From contig CAMQGK010000634.1 of the NCBI GenBank assembly GCA_947000775.1, forward strand, positions 21,941,501-22,005,500: a DNA stretch of 64,000 bases, given 5' to 3'. Position numbers and translations under genes: made by a program. Position 1 is the stretch's first letter; each line of letters starts with the position of its first letter. The notes below the pieces were generated by a model, which saw only the letters and a program-made list of their open reading frames with translations, was not told the DNA's origin and searched no databases. This DNA is from Pterois miles (Eukaryota > Chordata > Actinopteri > Perciformes > Scorpaenidae). This document shows, piece by piece, positions 49,091-59,451 of the stretch.

Positions 49091-51137
49091 CTATGGAAGT
49101 GTCTCCACGTTGACGCAGGTGAGGACGACGTCGTGCAGGATGTTGATTCTGTCGATCTGGTTGAGCTCTCTGACGCGGTGTCGGAACTCAAACAGCGGGA
49201 TGTTGTTCACCGCCACCCTGAACGCCTCCTGAGTGCACAGGATCTTCATCTGGAGCACAGCGGAACACCAATAAATTGTAAATTTCCCCACTGTGGGACT
49301 AATAAAGGAATATCTTATCTCAATAATGTACTAATCTCCACCAAGACTGGGAAGTGACTTAAAAACAAATCATTTAAACATGATTTCATTCAGGAGGAGT
49401 CATTCTGCAGGGCCAAATCTTCTAACTTGAAAAGATGCATTTAATTATGATTTAATGCAAAATTAAACCTTGCTAATTAAAAAAAACACAAAGTAAGATT
49501 GAAGGAAAAGAACCTAGTTGTTATTGCAGTCAGTGCACACGGACACAGACGGACAGAATTAGCTCTTCCGATTAGTATCCTGTTAGTGATGCCTGTAAAG
49601 CATAATTGTTATTGATGTTATTGAGCAACATGAGACCCCCACTGACCTCCAGGAGTCTTCCTGCAGTGCAGCACTTCCCTTATCTAGGACCCGCTTGCAC
49701 AAACGACTTTCCAACCCTTTCCATCTTTTCCAAACGTTAGCCTGACGTTAACCATGAGAAAGTGACCTATAGTCAGTTAAAGGCACCATTTTGAAACATC
49801 AACATAGTAAAAGTCTCAAATGAGACCATGGTTAAAACAATTACTGTTTATGTCATTTAATTGTGCTGTTAAAAAGCAACAGTGGATTAGTAGCAGAAGC
49901 AGACAAAGACTCCAAATGAATGTTATTTATTGGCATTAACATGCTAGACATAGCAGCTGTAAGCACCACTTTTCCATCTACCGCCCCGTCTGATTCCTTT
50001 TTTTTACACTCACCTCAAATGGGCTCCCCAGAGCGAAGGGGAAGGGTCCCTTTAGGTCCCTCTCCTCCGGGCCCCAGCGCTCACCCAGTTTGTGGTTACG
50101 GACCAGCACCTGTTTGCCCGCCTCGCTGAAGCGGGGGTTGATGTGAAAGGCGATGTCATTGCCTCTCAGAAAGTTCACCGTGAACCTTTGGAAGACCAGA
50201 GATGGTTAGACACTGATAATTGACACTGCATTGTCTATTTCTGTCTGTCCTTCACGAATTTTGAAACTAAAATATATCAATGTGAACTTAAAGGTACAGT
50301 GTGTAGGATTTGGTAACATCTAGCGGTGTGGTTGCAGATTGCAACCAACCGAGTACCGCTCACTCCTCCGTCTTCGAGACTGCGGTAATGTGAGCCATCA
50401 AGTGCAAAACCATGGTAACACTGTTCACCTCGCTCACAGGCCATCATTACCATAATAACACTCCTTTAGGAGTACCGTAAGTGCAGCGGCTCACCTTACC
50501 GCAGTTTCACAAGCGTGTCGGAGAACTACGGTGGTCCTCAGGTAACGTAACGTGAAAGGCTGCCTCTAGAGCCAGTGCTTGGTTTGGTCATAGCAGAACA
50601 ACATGGCGGACTCCGTGAAGACGTCCTCCTTATACAGATATGAAGGGCTCATTCTGAACTAACATAAAAACGATTATGATTACGATTATGATTTTTAGTT
50701 TGGTTGAATACTCAGTTCTGATTGGTCATTCACAGCCTTCTACAGTCTGCTCTTTCTTTACAGCAGACCATTGCTATAGGTGCAGACTCTGGTGGACGAT
50801 TTTTTGTGTCAAATTGTTGATTTTTTTCCGTACATAGCCATTTAATAAGGGGTATAATGTATAGCTAGGGGGTCATTGTTGTGAAAGAAACCCCTTCAGG
50901 GTGATGTAAGACTCCTCTGCCCCACCTGAAGGTGCTTGTTATATTCCACCTCTGCTCATAACTCCCCCGAAATGTTACATATTGTTCCTTTAAGACATTA
51001 TTTTAAAAAAAGCATATAGGAAAAAGAATAGTAGAGAAAGAAGCTTACATTTTAGCGTTAGGTTTGACATGGCCCAGGATGGTCATCATCATCTTGTCAT
51101 AGACCCCTCGGGCCAGGTTCAAGTTGTATGGCACACT
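49091..51137 (-). CDS. lgals3: lgals3 carbohydrate-recognition-domain exons
   Basis: Residues about 235-373. Exon 51137-51049 encodes SVPYNLNLARGVYDKMMMTI, then LGHVKPNAK. Exon 50185-50014 carries all the sugar-contact residues: FHINPRF (His, Asn, Arg), VRNHKLGERWGPEER (Asn, Trp, Glu, Arg). The last exon 49249-49091 encodes FRVAVNNIPLFEFRHRVREL and ends ETLP before TAG (49091-49093). The Cys of the mammalian VCN motif is Arg here. A repeat tail sits only 24 bases upstream of the last acceptor. Confidence 0.95.
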
Positions 51138-52952
51138 CTAAACAGCAAGAAAAAGAGAGAGAATAACATTAAACAGCCTGAATTATACAGTAAATCAGCC
51201 AATGATCAAACATACATATTTTTTAGGGCTATCAATCAATCAATCAAAATATTTAATCATGATTAAACGCGATTTAATCCTACATTTTTATCTGGTCATC
51301 TGTTTGCAAAGTATTTATTACTCTTATCAACATGGGAATGGACAAATATGATTGCTGAATGCAAATGTATGTATATATTTATATTAGAAATCACTTAACA
51401 ACACAAAACAATGACAAATATTGTCCAGAAACCCTCACAGGTACTGCATGTGCTATAACAAATATGCTCAAATCATAACATGGCAAACAAGTCCAACAGC
51501 TGTCAGTGTGTCAGTGTGCTGACTTGACTATGACTTGCCCCAAACTGCATGTGATTATCATAAAGTGGGCATGTCTGTAGAGGGGAGACTCGTGGGTACC
51601 CAGAGAACCTATTTTCACTCACAAAGCTTGAGGTCAGAGGTCAAGGGACCCCTTTGAAAATGGCCATGACAGTTTTTTTCTCGCCAAAATCGGTACCAAT
51701 GGATTTCCTATGTTTTCTAGTTTTATAAGATACCATTATCTCCACTCTAGCTCTAAAACTGAGCCTGCAACAACCTAAAAACTGCAAGTTGCGTTAATGT
51801 ATTAAAGAAATAAGTGGCGTTAAAATGAATTTGCGTTAACGCGTTATTATTGCATTAACTTTGACAGCTGTAGTTCTTTTTATTGTCTATCTTTATTCTT
51901 CTCTTTAAGTGTCTGTCTCTCCTGTGCATTAGCAAAAGATACTGTAAGATGCATACAAGTCAGATTGTTTGCATTTGACTCACAAGAGGTCCAGATGTGG
52001 GTGGAAGCCAATGTGGAGGCATGATAGATGGATTCTGTCCAGGCCATCCTGACTGTCCCGGGTTATAAGGCCAACCAGGGTGGGCGGGCCATCCTGGTAA
52101 ATTTGGGCGGATGCTGGTAGCAGGTGCTGGGACTGGGACTGGAGCTGGAGTTGGAGCCGGAGCAGGGACTTGAACAGGGACTTGAGCAGGAACTTGAGCA
52201 GGGACTTGAGCAGGGACTTGAGCAGGAACTTGAGCAGGGACTTGAGCTTGAATTGGAGCTGATGGCTGGGGAGGCTGGTACTGGGGAGGCTGGTACTGGG
52301 GTGGCTGGTACTGTGGAGGCTGGTACTGGGGAGGCTGGTACTGGGGTGGCTGGTACTGGGTGCCTCCCCAGCAAGGATTGCAGGGCTGCGGTGGAACCTG
52401 AGCGTTAGCTGGAGCTACGGTTGTGGTAGATGCAGGAGCTGGTGTTACAGCTTGAGTCGGAGTTGTAAATGAAATTGGCGCAGGGACAGAAACCGGAGCT
52501 GGTTGTGTCCCAGGCCAGCAGGGTGTGTTTGGCTGGCCAGTCCAGCACGGTGCGGGCTGGGAGGGTTGTCCCGGCCACGCGGGGAACCCGGCTCCAGACT
52601 GCGACAGGCTCGGCCAAAGGCTGTTAGCCTGTTGGGCAGAACCAGAGGACGGGCAGTTGCCACACAGAGCGTCAGAGTGCTGAGAGGGAGGAGGAGAGGA
52701 GGAAGTTGGAGAGAGAGAAGGGTCAGGGTCAGGGTCAGGGTCAGGGTCAGGGGCCAGGACGGAGATACGAGGAAGAGAGAGGGTGGACAGGATGGAGGAC
52801 ACCAACTTGCAGTTGCAAACATGGCCGTTTGACATAAGCAAAGATTCAAGCGTTCATATTTAGATGGAAAATGTGGACGAAATAGCTGCAATGATTTGCA
52901 TCATTCTTACCAGTGTAGGCATCTGAGCATTTGATGGGGTACTTACATCCAT
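49091..52952 (-). CDS. lgals3: Galectin-3 (lectin, galactoside-binding, soluble 3)
   Basis: A chimera-type galectin: a repetitive N-terminal tail for multimerisation plus one beta-galactoside-binding domain. It is cytosolic, nuclear or secreted without a signal peptide. Coding exons on the minus strand: 52952-52947 (start; see splice alternative), 52679-51984, 51137-51049, 50185-50014, 49249-49091. All are GT-AG and in phase, giving about 373 residues. GPLSVPYNLNL at the tail/CRD joint matches the mammalian GPLIVPYNLPL almost exactly, and the exon layout (89-bp exon, then about 170 bp, then terminal) parallels human LGALS3. The length exceeds the mammalian ~250 because of the expanded tail. 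Confidence 0.93.
49274..49322 (-). mobile_element. retroelement 3' tail inside the last lgals3 intron
   Basis: The plus strand reads TTGTAAATTTCCCCACTGTG, then GGACTAATAAAGGAATATCTTATC, the common tail of teleost RTE-type LINEs and their SINEs. The SINE at 39.4 kb has a related tail. It is a severely truncated copy, 24 bases from the splice acceptor. Confidence 0.6.
50288..50997. mobile_element. MITE in an lgals3 intron (TTAAAGGTACAGTGTGTAGG ends)
   Basis: Left end TTAAAGGTACAGTGTGTAGG; the right end reversed is TTAAAGGAACAATATGTAAC, so there are terminal inverted repeats of about 20 bp. The interior includes CATCTAGCGGTGTGGTTGCA and CACAGGCCATCATTACCAT. A shared teleost repeat; non-coding. 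Confidence 0.75.
51224..51871. mobile_element. family A MITE, nearly complete, in lgals3 intron 3
   Basis: Starts TAGGGCTATCAATCAATC and ends ACTTTGACAGCTGTA, with internal AACTGCATGTGATTATC and TGCGTTAACGCGTTATTATT. It is in the same orientation as the 10.5-kb copy and opposite to the 58.8-kb copy. Confidence 0.75.
51984..52679 (-). CDS. lgals3: lgals3 N-terminal tail exon with in-frame minisatellites
   Basis: A 696-bp exon starting HSDALCGNC (compare mammalian LHDALSGSG) after a strong polypyrimidine acceptor. The first part has Trp/Pro-Gly-Gln units such as FPAWPGQPSQP and PCWPGTQPAP with several Cys-Trp pairs. Then come six QYQPP repeats (15-bp unit, about 52268-52355), seven QVP units (12-bp, about 52160-52250) and a Pro/Ala/Val run. 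It closes with Pro-Gly-Trp units (GWPAHPGWPYNPGQSGWPGQ) typical of galectin-3. The tail is about 232 residues, roughly double the mammalian one. Confidence 0.9.
52719..52752 (-). repeat. hexamer repeat in lgals3 intron 2
   Basis: About five and a half GGTCAG units on the plus strand (CCTGAC on the minus), lying about 40 bases upstream of the tail-exon acceptor. In the tail-exon frame it would read Pro-Asp repeats, but the strong acceptor places it in the intron. Confidence 0.75.
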
Positions 52953-52957
52953 GCTGC
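52947..52957 (-). CDS. lgals3: lgals3 start-codon micro-exon (proposed)
   Basis: After an acceptor TTGATCTTGTTCTGGCAG the sequence is GCAGC-ATG-GAT followed by a consensus GTAAGT donor at 52946. It encodes only Met-Asp and joins in phase 0 to HSDALC. A second consensus donor (GTAAGA, 52910) downstream is also in frame and would give MDVSTPSNAQMPTL before HSDAL. Human exon 2 likewise encodes just the first few residues. Which donor is used cannot be settled here. Confidence 0.55.
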
Positions 52958-54340
52958 CTGCCAGAACAAGATCAAGTACACTTTTATTTATTTTAGTGTT
53001 TTATCACAAACAAGTCTCAGAGGAATTAACACACATGGAAAACTAAAGATAGAACAAATCCAAATCAGATCTTAGTCACAAAGATAAATGCTATGGAAAC
53101 TAAACAAATGTATTTTTACAACATAGAGAACATGCACTGCAGGCAGACTGAGCTTTAATGAGCTACAGATAGAGGGAACCTTCCTCTAGGTGACCACCAG
53201 AGGACTCTACAGCTTTTCAGGATGTCAGAGTATCAGCGAACCTGCCTGACTCCATATAGATATACGCTGTTAACTGAAGCTTACTGGATGCTGTGGAATG
53301 CACTAATTGAATGATGGCCATAGAAAACATCCTGAGTCATGCAGAAACATAATGGCAAATTGATTCAGGGTTGTTTCAATGACTGATGTGCACTTTAGGG
53401 AGGAATGTGTAGTAACAATGATCCTCTGGTGTCCAGGCCCCACCGCCAATATATAGCTGTTCTTGTGACTGCAAATTCAATTACTGTTACAAAATGATTT
53501 AACTACATAGTCCTGCTATTTCATTCCACTTGTTAATGTTTGTTATTACTGAGAAATGCAACTCAACACAGAAAATAATTTATTTATTATAGGTGTTTTT
53601 ACTTGCAAGATGTTATCAATAATTTAAAAACATATGTTACAAACATTTTAATTATATACAGTGTATATTCATTGATTACTCTAGATTAAGGATTTTCTTA
53701 AAGGCTTTTTTCTAGAATTTTTTTTTGTCACTGACAAATTATACAGACAAGGGCATAACATGAAATATACACAATGTAAGATGAATTAAACAGTTGTTTT
53801 GATTTGGATATGCTACAGGCTATTTTAAGTGTTTGCGTGTGTATGAAAGTAGGCATGATGGGAAAATAATTTTTAAAAACATATTTAAATGTACAGTCTA
53901 TAAATAAGTGTGTAAATAAATCGTAAAATAAAATTCCACATAAAAATAATAGTGAGGAAAAGATAAAAATAAGTAGTAATAACATAATAAATGTAAAAAA
54001 AAAAAAAAAATCAAAAACATGTAACTGAATCAATGAATATTAAGGGGTTCTGTGTTGCCAGGGAAGGGTAACATTACCAATCAATCAACAGCGATCAAAC
54101 AGATAAACTACGTATATGCATATGAAAATAAATTATACTCTCATTAGTTGTATGAACCATTTGGTGAAGCATTGCATTACTTTCCCACAGCAGGACACTG
54201 GTGCAAAACCCAGACTGGGCATCTTTTCCTGGTCCTAATAAATCTAGCATTGGATGAAAACAACCGTTTTGGCTCCGATCCACAGAAACATGAACGATTT
54301 TGTTTCAGCTGCCACAGATAAGATTAAAACTAGAAGTTAC
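52958..54340 (-). other. lgals3 intron 1
   Basis: About 1.4 kb, A/T-rich from 53500 to 54030, with a poly(A) tract at about 53996-54010. No ORF or mobile element could be confidently defined. Confidence 0.45.
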
Positions 54341-54421
54341 CTTTTTCTCGTCTTTAGTCCTCAGGTGCACTCAGGAGCAGGCTGCAGGCCGTGGTGTGGT
54401 GTAAGTGAAGCGGTCGGCTTG
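54341..54421 (-). other. lgals3: lgals3 non-coding first exon (predicted)
   Basis: From about 30 bases below the TATA box to a CGAGAAAAAG|GTAACT donor at 54341/54340. The ~80-base exon contains no ATG, as expected for the untranslated first exon of galectin-3 genes. The 5' end is estimated from TATA spacing only. Confidence 0.6.
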
Positions 54422-54444
54422 TAGCCAAGCACATCTTAACAGTC

Positions 54445-54451
54445 TTTTATA
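54445..54451 (-). promoter_or_regulatory. TATA box of lgals3
   Basis: The minus strand reads GGCTATAAAAGACTG, a consensus TATA box, with a splice donor about 110 bases downstream. It is the only strong TATA box seen near the gene's 5' end. Confidence 0.65.
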
Positions 54452-54642
54452 GCCGCAGACCATTTCACCACATGGCCACTCCTCATCTCATCACTCCACT
54501 GTCAGAAAAAACACACCTCACCCTCACATGTCACAGAGCACATGTAAATAAGATATAGTGGTAGATATGGCAGCAGTAAAGGTTATAAATATGCAACTCA
54601 GTGTTTTTGTTTTGTTAATTTTATCTTTATGAGGCAGTGGTT

Positions 54643-54890
54643 CCCAAACTTTTTCAAATTAAGGACCCTTAAACTGACAAAAGTGAGACTACGGACCCTA
54701 AAAGATTTTTGCTTTCAGATAGTAAAGTATTTTAAACCCATGACCAAAGTAGTCACACATTCTGTCATTGTGTTGCTTAAGGGTGGAGTTATAGTGTAAA
54801 TACATTATTCCCCTTTTTGCTGGTGAACCCCCTCAAGGACCCCAAGGGGTCCCTGGACCCCACTTTAAAAACCACTGGTCTAGTAGACTG
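54643..54890. mobile_element. hAT-like MITE (CAGTGGTTCCCAAAC termini) upstream of lgals3
   Basis: Left end CAGTGGTTCCCAAACTTTTT; the right end reversed is CAGTGGTTTTTAAAGTGG. It includes the characteristic AAGGACCCCAAGGGGTCCCT near the right end. 248 bp, non-coding, about 190 bases upstream of the lgals3 TATA box. Confidence 0.75.
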
Positions 54891-57320
54891 CATTCCCAGA
54901 CCTCAGTTGGTGGTTAAAGTCACGATGGTCTAAAATATAAAGGGAAAGAAACTGGGAGAGGTTGTGCGAACGGTTGGAAGCAATATCAAAATACTGAAAT
55001 GCCATGAAAAATGGCCGATCCTCCAGCAGACGACATTCCCTTTCTTTACCTACACTAGATCCGCTGGCAGCACAATGACGTGGTTTTGTGCTGATGTGGT
55101 CCTCGTCACTGTTGAGCAGTCATGGGACTGTGTAACACTCATGCCATATCTGTCTAGGCCACACAGAGTAACACAATTACAGCAGATAGACAAAGAAGTC
55201 AGGACTGTTTTCTGTATGTTCCAGTGACTCAGGCATCGACCGCTGAAAAGTCAGACATTACCGCTTGGTTCACCCTCAGGTTAAGTCCCTGCACAGGGTT
55301 GGGTTGTCATACCTCCTATTTAATATTTCTCCCTGGGTGATATGGTTACAATGGCAGAGCTATAAATGTCTCACCTCTTCTAATATTAAAGTTCAAGATT
55401 CAAGGTTCTTTATTTGTCATTTGTCAATTCCAGCAAAGTAGTCAGCAGCCATGAAAATCTGCTTTCAGATTGCTTCAACAATGCTCATGAAATATGTATA
55501 TATAAAAAGATGAATCACACAAGCATAATGATAATCTAAGGCATAAATTAGTGCAGTTAAAATAAATTCAAACACAAGTAAGTATAAAATGGTCATGTAA
55601 ATTTTTGTTGATGACTCTTTTAGATGGGAAAACTGAATGTAAACAGGATGTAGTATGTATATGCATGATGAGAAGAAATATATGTACATAGTTAACAGGA
55701 ATGTAGCATGTAATAATAGAGAAGTAATACATATATATGTATATACACAGAGGTATAACAGTTTACCAGTCAATGGTAAAGCATTGATTCTGCCATTTTT
55801 TATCATGTTTAAAAGGAGAGTTGTCAAGTTCAAACCAAATAAACCTGCACATAATCATCCAATAAATCTCTGGGGCAACCGCTTCAACGACGACAAAATA
55901 TGAGGGATTCACACAGTTGCACTGGTTGTCCTCCCACCATCATTAGATTAGCAATCATCTGAGCTGAGAAATGTCAGGAATTGCAGAGCTTAGCCTGCTA
56001 AAATGCAATCCCCCGAGAATTCAGCGCCTGACATTTATCCTACCGTGTCTTTAATTTTAAACACTCTGGAGACAGAAAAGGAAGTGTCTTTTATATGGTA
56101 TAAAGTGTAAACAATTCACTGTAACTCTTGCTAATGAGTCTGGCCCTTTCATTTCGCTTAAATGGCCACTTATGGTTAAAAGAAAGAAGACATCTACAAG
56201 TACAAACTGCACATTTTTTATGCAGACTTTACATCTGCATTTGCACTTATCACCATCCCTGTAACATCCAGCATCATAGCACTGCTTTGAGAGGGCGCAT
56301 CTCTCTGCTAAGTCAAGTATTGACTGAGTTAATCTTTGCATGTAAAGTACTAATAAAAAATCAGTACAGTGTTTTTGAGAATCAATACAGTATCACAAAA
56401 CCATAATATCACAATACTCAATATTTTCTTACACCCCTACCCAGCAGTGTGTTGTATTTAGTGCAGCTACAGACCGTTTTATTTGTCACAAAGTTCATTT
56501 CTCAGGGCCAGTAGTTAGACAGCTTCCTGTTAACAGGTTATTGCATCATAAACTGCTACTGCATACTGCCTCCACAAGTTTTTAAAAATAATCATGTCTG
56601 TTCACCGTATTCACGTACACACTTTAGCAAGTTTTTAAATCCCTAAAATGTATGGAGAGGTTGACATATCGTGATCAGATAAAAAACAGTGAAATATTAG
56701 TTTATGTGTCTGCGTCCAGTGGGTATACGCACCACACTAACTGGCTAATTATACTGTGTAATACCTTCATGTACAATGCAGTAAAGATGCACATGTGGAC
56801 ACACACATACTCAGAGTCATTAATTCTTCATGAGTGTATGAGAGCACCCTGGGGCCTGACCTCAGGAGGCCAGCTGGGGCTCACAATGCCACATTAGGCA
56901 AGTGAAGGGTGCGGCCACGGTGCAAAATTTTGGAAGACGGAGCCTCTGGCTCTTTGTGTTTGTGTGTGTGCTCATGTTTGTGTGACTGCACTGAAATCTG
57001 TTGAACTGAGCATCTGCACTGATTAGATCCTAATGTCTCATCTCCTATAAGCCGTTACGAGGCAAATTGTGTCGTTCTTGTATTGTTTGTGTTTTTCCAG
57101 TTGATTTTCAAGTGTTTCCAGAATTGAATGATGAACAGACAAAGGTTCGTCGTTTACCCATGTGCAGCAGGGACTGTTGTCTATTACAGTTAACAATGAG
57201 ACATATAGGAAATGTGGCAGCAGTAATTACCGTATATAGTCGATATATTGATTCAATTATATATTTACCATTATATAAAGTAAGGCTGACATTTCACCCT
57301 TGACAATTAAAGGAGCATGA
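54891..57320. other. upstream of lgals3: no gene found
   Basis: A/T-rich sequence. About 56350-56440 reads like a repeat end (ACAGTATCACAAAACC, then ATTTTCTTACACCCCTAC). ORFs up to 122 codons here show no domain-like pattern or splice context. Confidence 0.5.
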
Positions 57321-57549
57321 CATTTTCATTGAGCACAATTTAAGGCTGCACTAATCAATATTCTTATATAGTATATGAAAGAGGTCGCTTGTAGTGACAA
57401 GCCCAGCCAAAAGCAGCTGTTTTCAGCAAAGATGGTCTGATAAAACTTGCTGTATGCTGCCTGCCCAATACTAAATGGCAAAAGTTTTAGGGATTGGCCA
57501 CCTTGTGATTGACAGCTTGCTACCATGGCATTGTCTGTGTTTTTGTTTT

Positions 57550-57790
57550 TCAAATTAAAACCTTTCACAGTGTGTTTTCAGTTCATGAAAGTTAACTATA
57601 ACCTTATTCAGTGTTCGGTGGTACTTAGCTCCACCCTGTCGTGTCACTTCTGGTTGCAAATAAACAAGATGGCGACAGCCAAAATGCAGAACTCAAGGCT
57701 TTAAAACCGCAGTCCACAAACCAGTGGGTGACGTCACGGTGATTGAGTCCATTTTTTATATACAGTCTGTGGTGGAGCCAGAAAAGAGTG
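57550..57790. mobile_element. family C repeat fragment
   Basis: Contains CCTTATTCAGTGTTCGGTGG, CACTTCTGGTTGCAAATAAA, AACCAGTGGGTGACGTCACG and TTTTATATACAGTCTGTGG, which match widespread teleost repeat segments and the 39-kb and 61-kb copies. Confidence 0.55.
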
Positions 57791-58487
57791 AATTTTTTAA
57801 TTGCATTCTTCAGGTGACCAGAAACACCTCAAGTGAATGCTAATGTTACTCCGTATCTGCGGGATGCATAAGTAGGCAGTTAATATTGTTTAAAAGTTTG
57901 ACCTCACATGCAGTAATGCCTTTAATAGAGCTAAAGGTAACTTTACTGGAGAAATTTGTCTCTCTGCTTGCAAGGCATCAGATAAGCTACAACAACCTTG
58001 GATATGGTAATGAAACAGTGTCTCAAGGACACTTTAACAGTGGCTATTAAAAGTGAAGCTCAAACTCAGGCCTTGTGGTTGAAGGGTACGTCTCTTATAC
58101 TTATTTGCTACCTTTGTTGCACTAATGCAAAACATTCCACGTTGGAGATTCAAGGTCTTACCTCCCATGAGACCAGCATATTTACTATTTAAAGAAATGT
58201 GAAGAAGTACAAATGTGAAGACGTTTTCCAAATCTGTCAGACCGTTTAACCGAAAAATTATTTACTTGTTAGCATACTCTAGACGTTGGGCACATGGGCG
58301 TACTGTTTTTGCAACTCCATTATATTTTAGGAAAGAAACATAGTCCCATGTGCCCAAGTACTAGATATAGTTGATAAGATGTGGTTAAAATGTGGCTGTA
58401 TTTCAGAAACTACAAAGAGTACAATCAAATTGAATTCATGAGAAATTAACACATGCAGTGTAAAAAATATATTTCATATGGAAACAT

Positions 58488-59451
58488 TTAAAGGGGACCT
58501 ATTATGCTTTTGTTTGTTTTCCCTTTTCTTTAGTGTGTTAGTCCACCCCAAAGGGAGTTACTCCCTCACAGAACCACTGCTCCTGAAACGCCTCGCTTGA
58601 AGTCTCGTCTTGTCTTCTGTAACATGATGATGTCACCAAGTAACACATTTGCATAATACGTGCAGCTGGTTTGGCATGCCTTCAAACAAAGCAAGTTAGA
58701 GCGGAGCTGATGCAGAGTCCAAAGAGTTTGGTTCAGTTGACCAATTACAACAGTGGGCCAGCTGACTAATCAAAGCAGACATTCGGAGAGAGGGGCAGGC
58801 AAGAGCTCAAACAGTATGTAAACATGTAAAATAGGGCTGTCAAAGATAACGCAATAACACACTAACATTTTTTTAACACATAATGCAACTTGTGATTTTT
58901 AGGTTGTAGCGGGCTTTAAAGATGCTGATACCATATGAAACTAGAAAATTTTAGTTTAATGTTACCAACCATGTCATACTAGCTAAATGATGCACCAAAC
59001 TTATGCAAATGTTGTCAAAAATGGGTTTTATGGGTACCCACAAGTCTTCCCTTTATGGACAGCACACTGACTCACTGACAGCTGTTGTTGACTGTTGGGC
59101 TGCAGTTTTTATGCTAAATGCACCTGGGAGGGTTTCTGGACAATATTTGTCTTTTTTTGTGTTAATTGATTTCCAGTAATAGGTATATACATACATTTGC
59201 ATAAACCACCATGTTTATCTACTCCCATGTTGATAAGAGTATTAAATATTTGACAAATTGCCTTTTAAGGTACATACTGAACAGATAAAAAAGTGTGATT
59301 CATTTGTGATTAATCTCAATTAACTATGGATAATCCTGTAATTAATTGTGATTGAATATTTTAATCTATTGACAGCCCTAATGTGGACATTTGAGTAGAA
59401 ACCCAAAATACAAGTATGGACCTGAAAACAAGCATAATCGGTTGTCTTTAA
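58488..59451. mobile_element. TTAAAGGGGACCTATTATGC MITE, interrupted by a family A MITE
   Basis: Left end TTAAAGGGGACCTATTATGC; the right end reversed is TTAAAGACAACCGATTATGC, forming terminal inverted repeats of about 22 bp. The conserved GTAGAAACCCAAAATACAAG segment follows the insert. The element is split by the 549-bp insertion at 58832-59380. Confidence 0.8.
58832..59380. mobile_element. family A MITE nested in another MITE
   Basis: Begins TAGGGCTGTCAAAGATAACG and ends TTAATCTATTGACAGCCCTA, with inverted ends. Flanks ATGTAAAA and ATGTGGAC share only the first four bases, so the target duplication is eroded. It is inverted relative to the 10.5-kb and 51.2-kb copies. Confidence 0.8.

Noticed and set aside
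52124..52408. Plus-strand Leu/Glu/Gln-Gly repeat ORF
   Set aside because: It is the complement of the lgals3 minisatellite exon; the galectin frame on the minus strand is supported by homology and splicing.
52680..52841. In-frame extension of the lgals3 tail exon upstream of HSDAL, including Pro-Asp repeats
   Set aside because: A strong polypyrimidine tract and CAG acceptor sit immediately before HSDAL, matching the mammalian exon boundary; the extension is intron.
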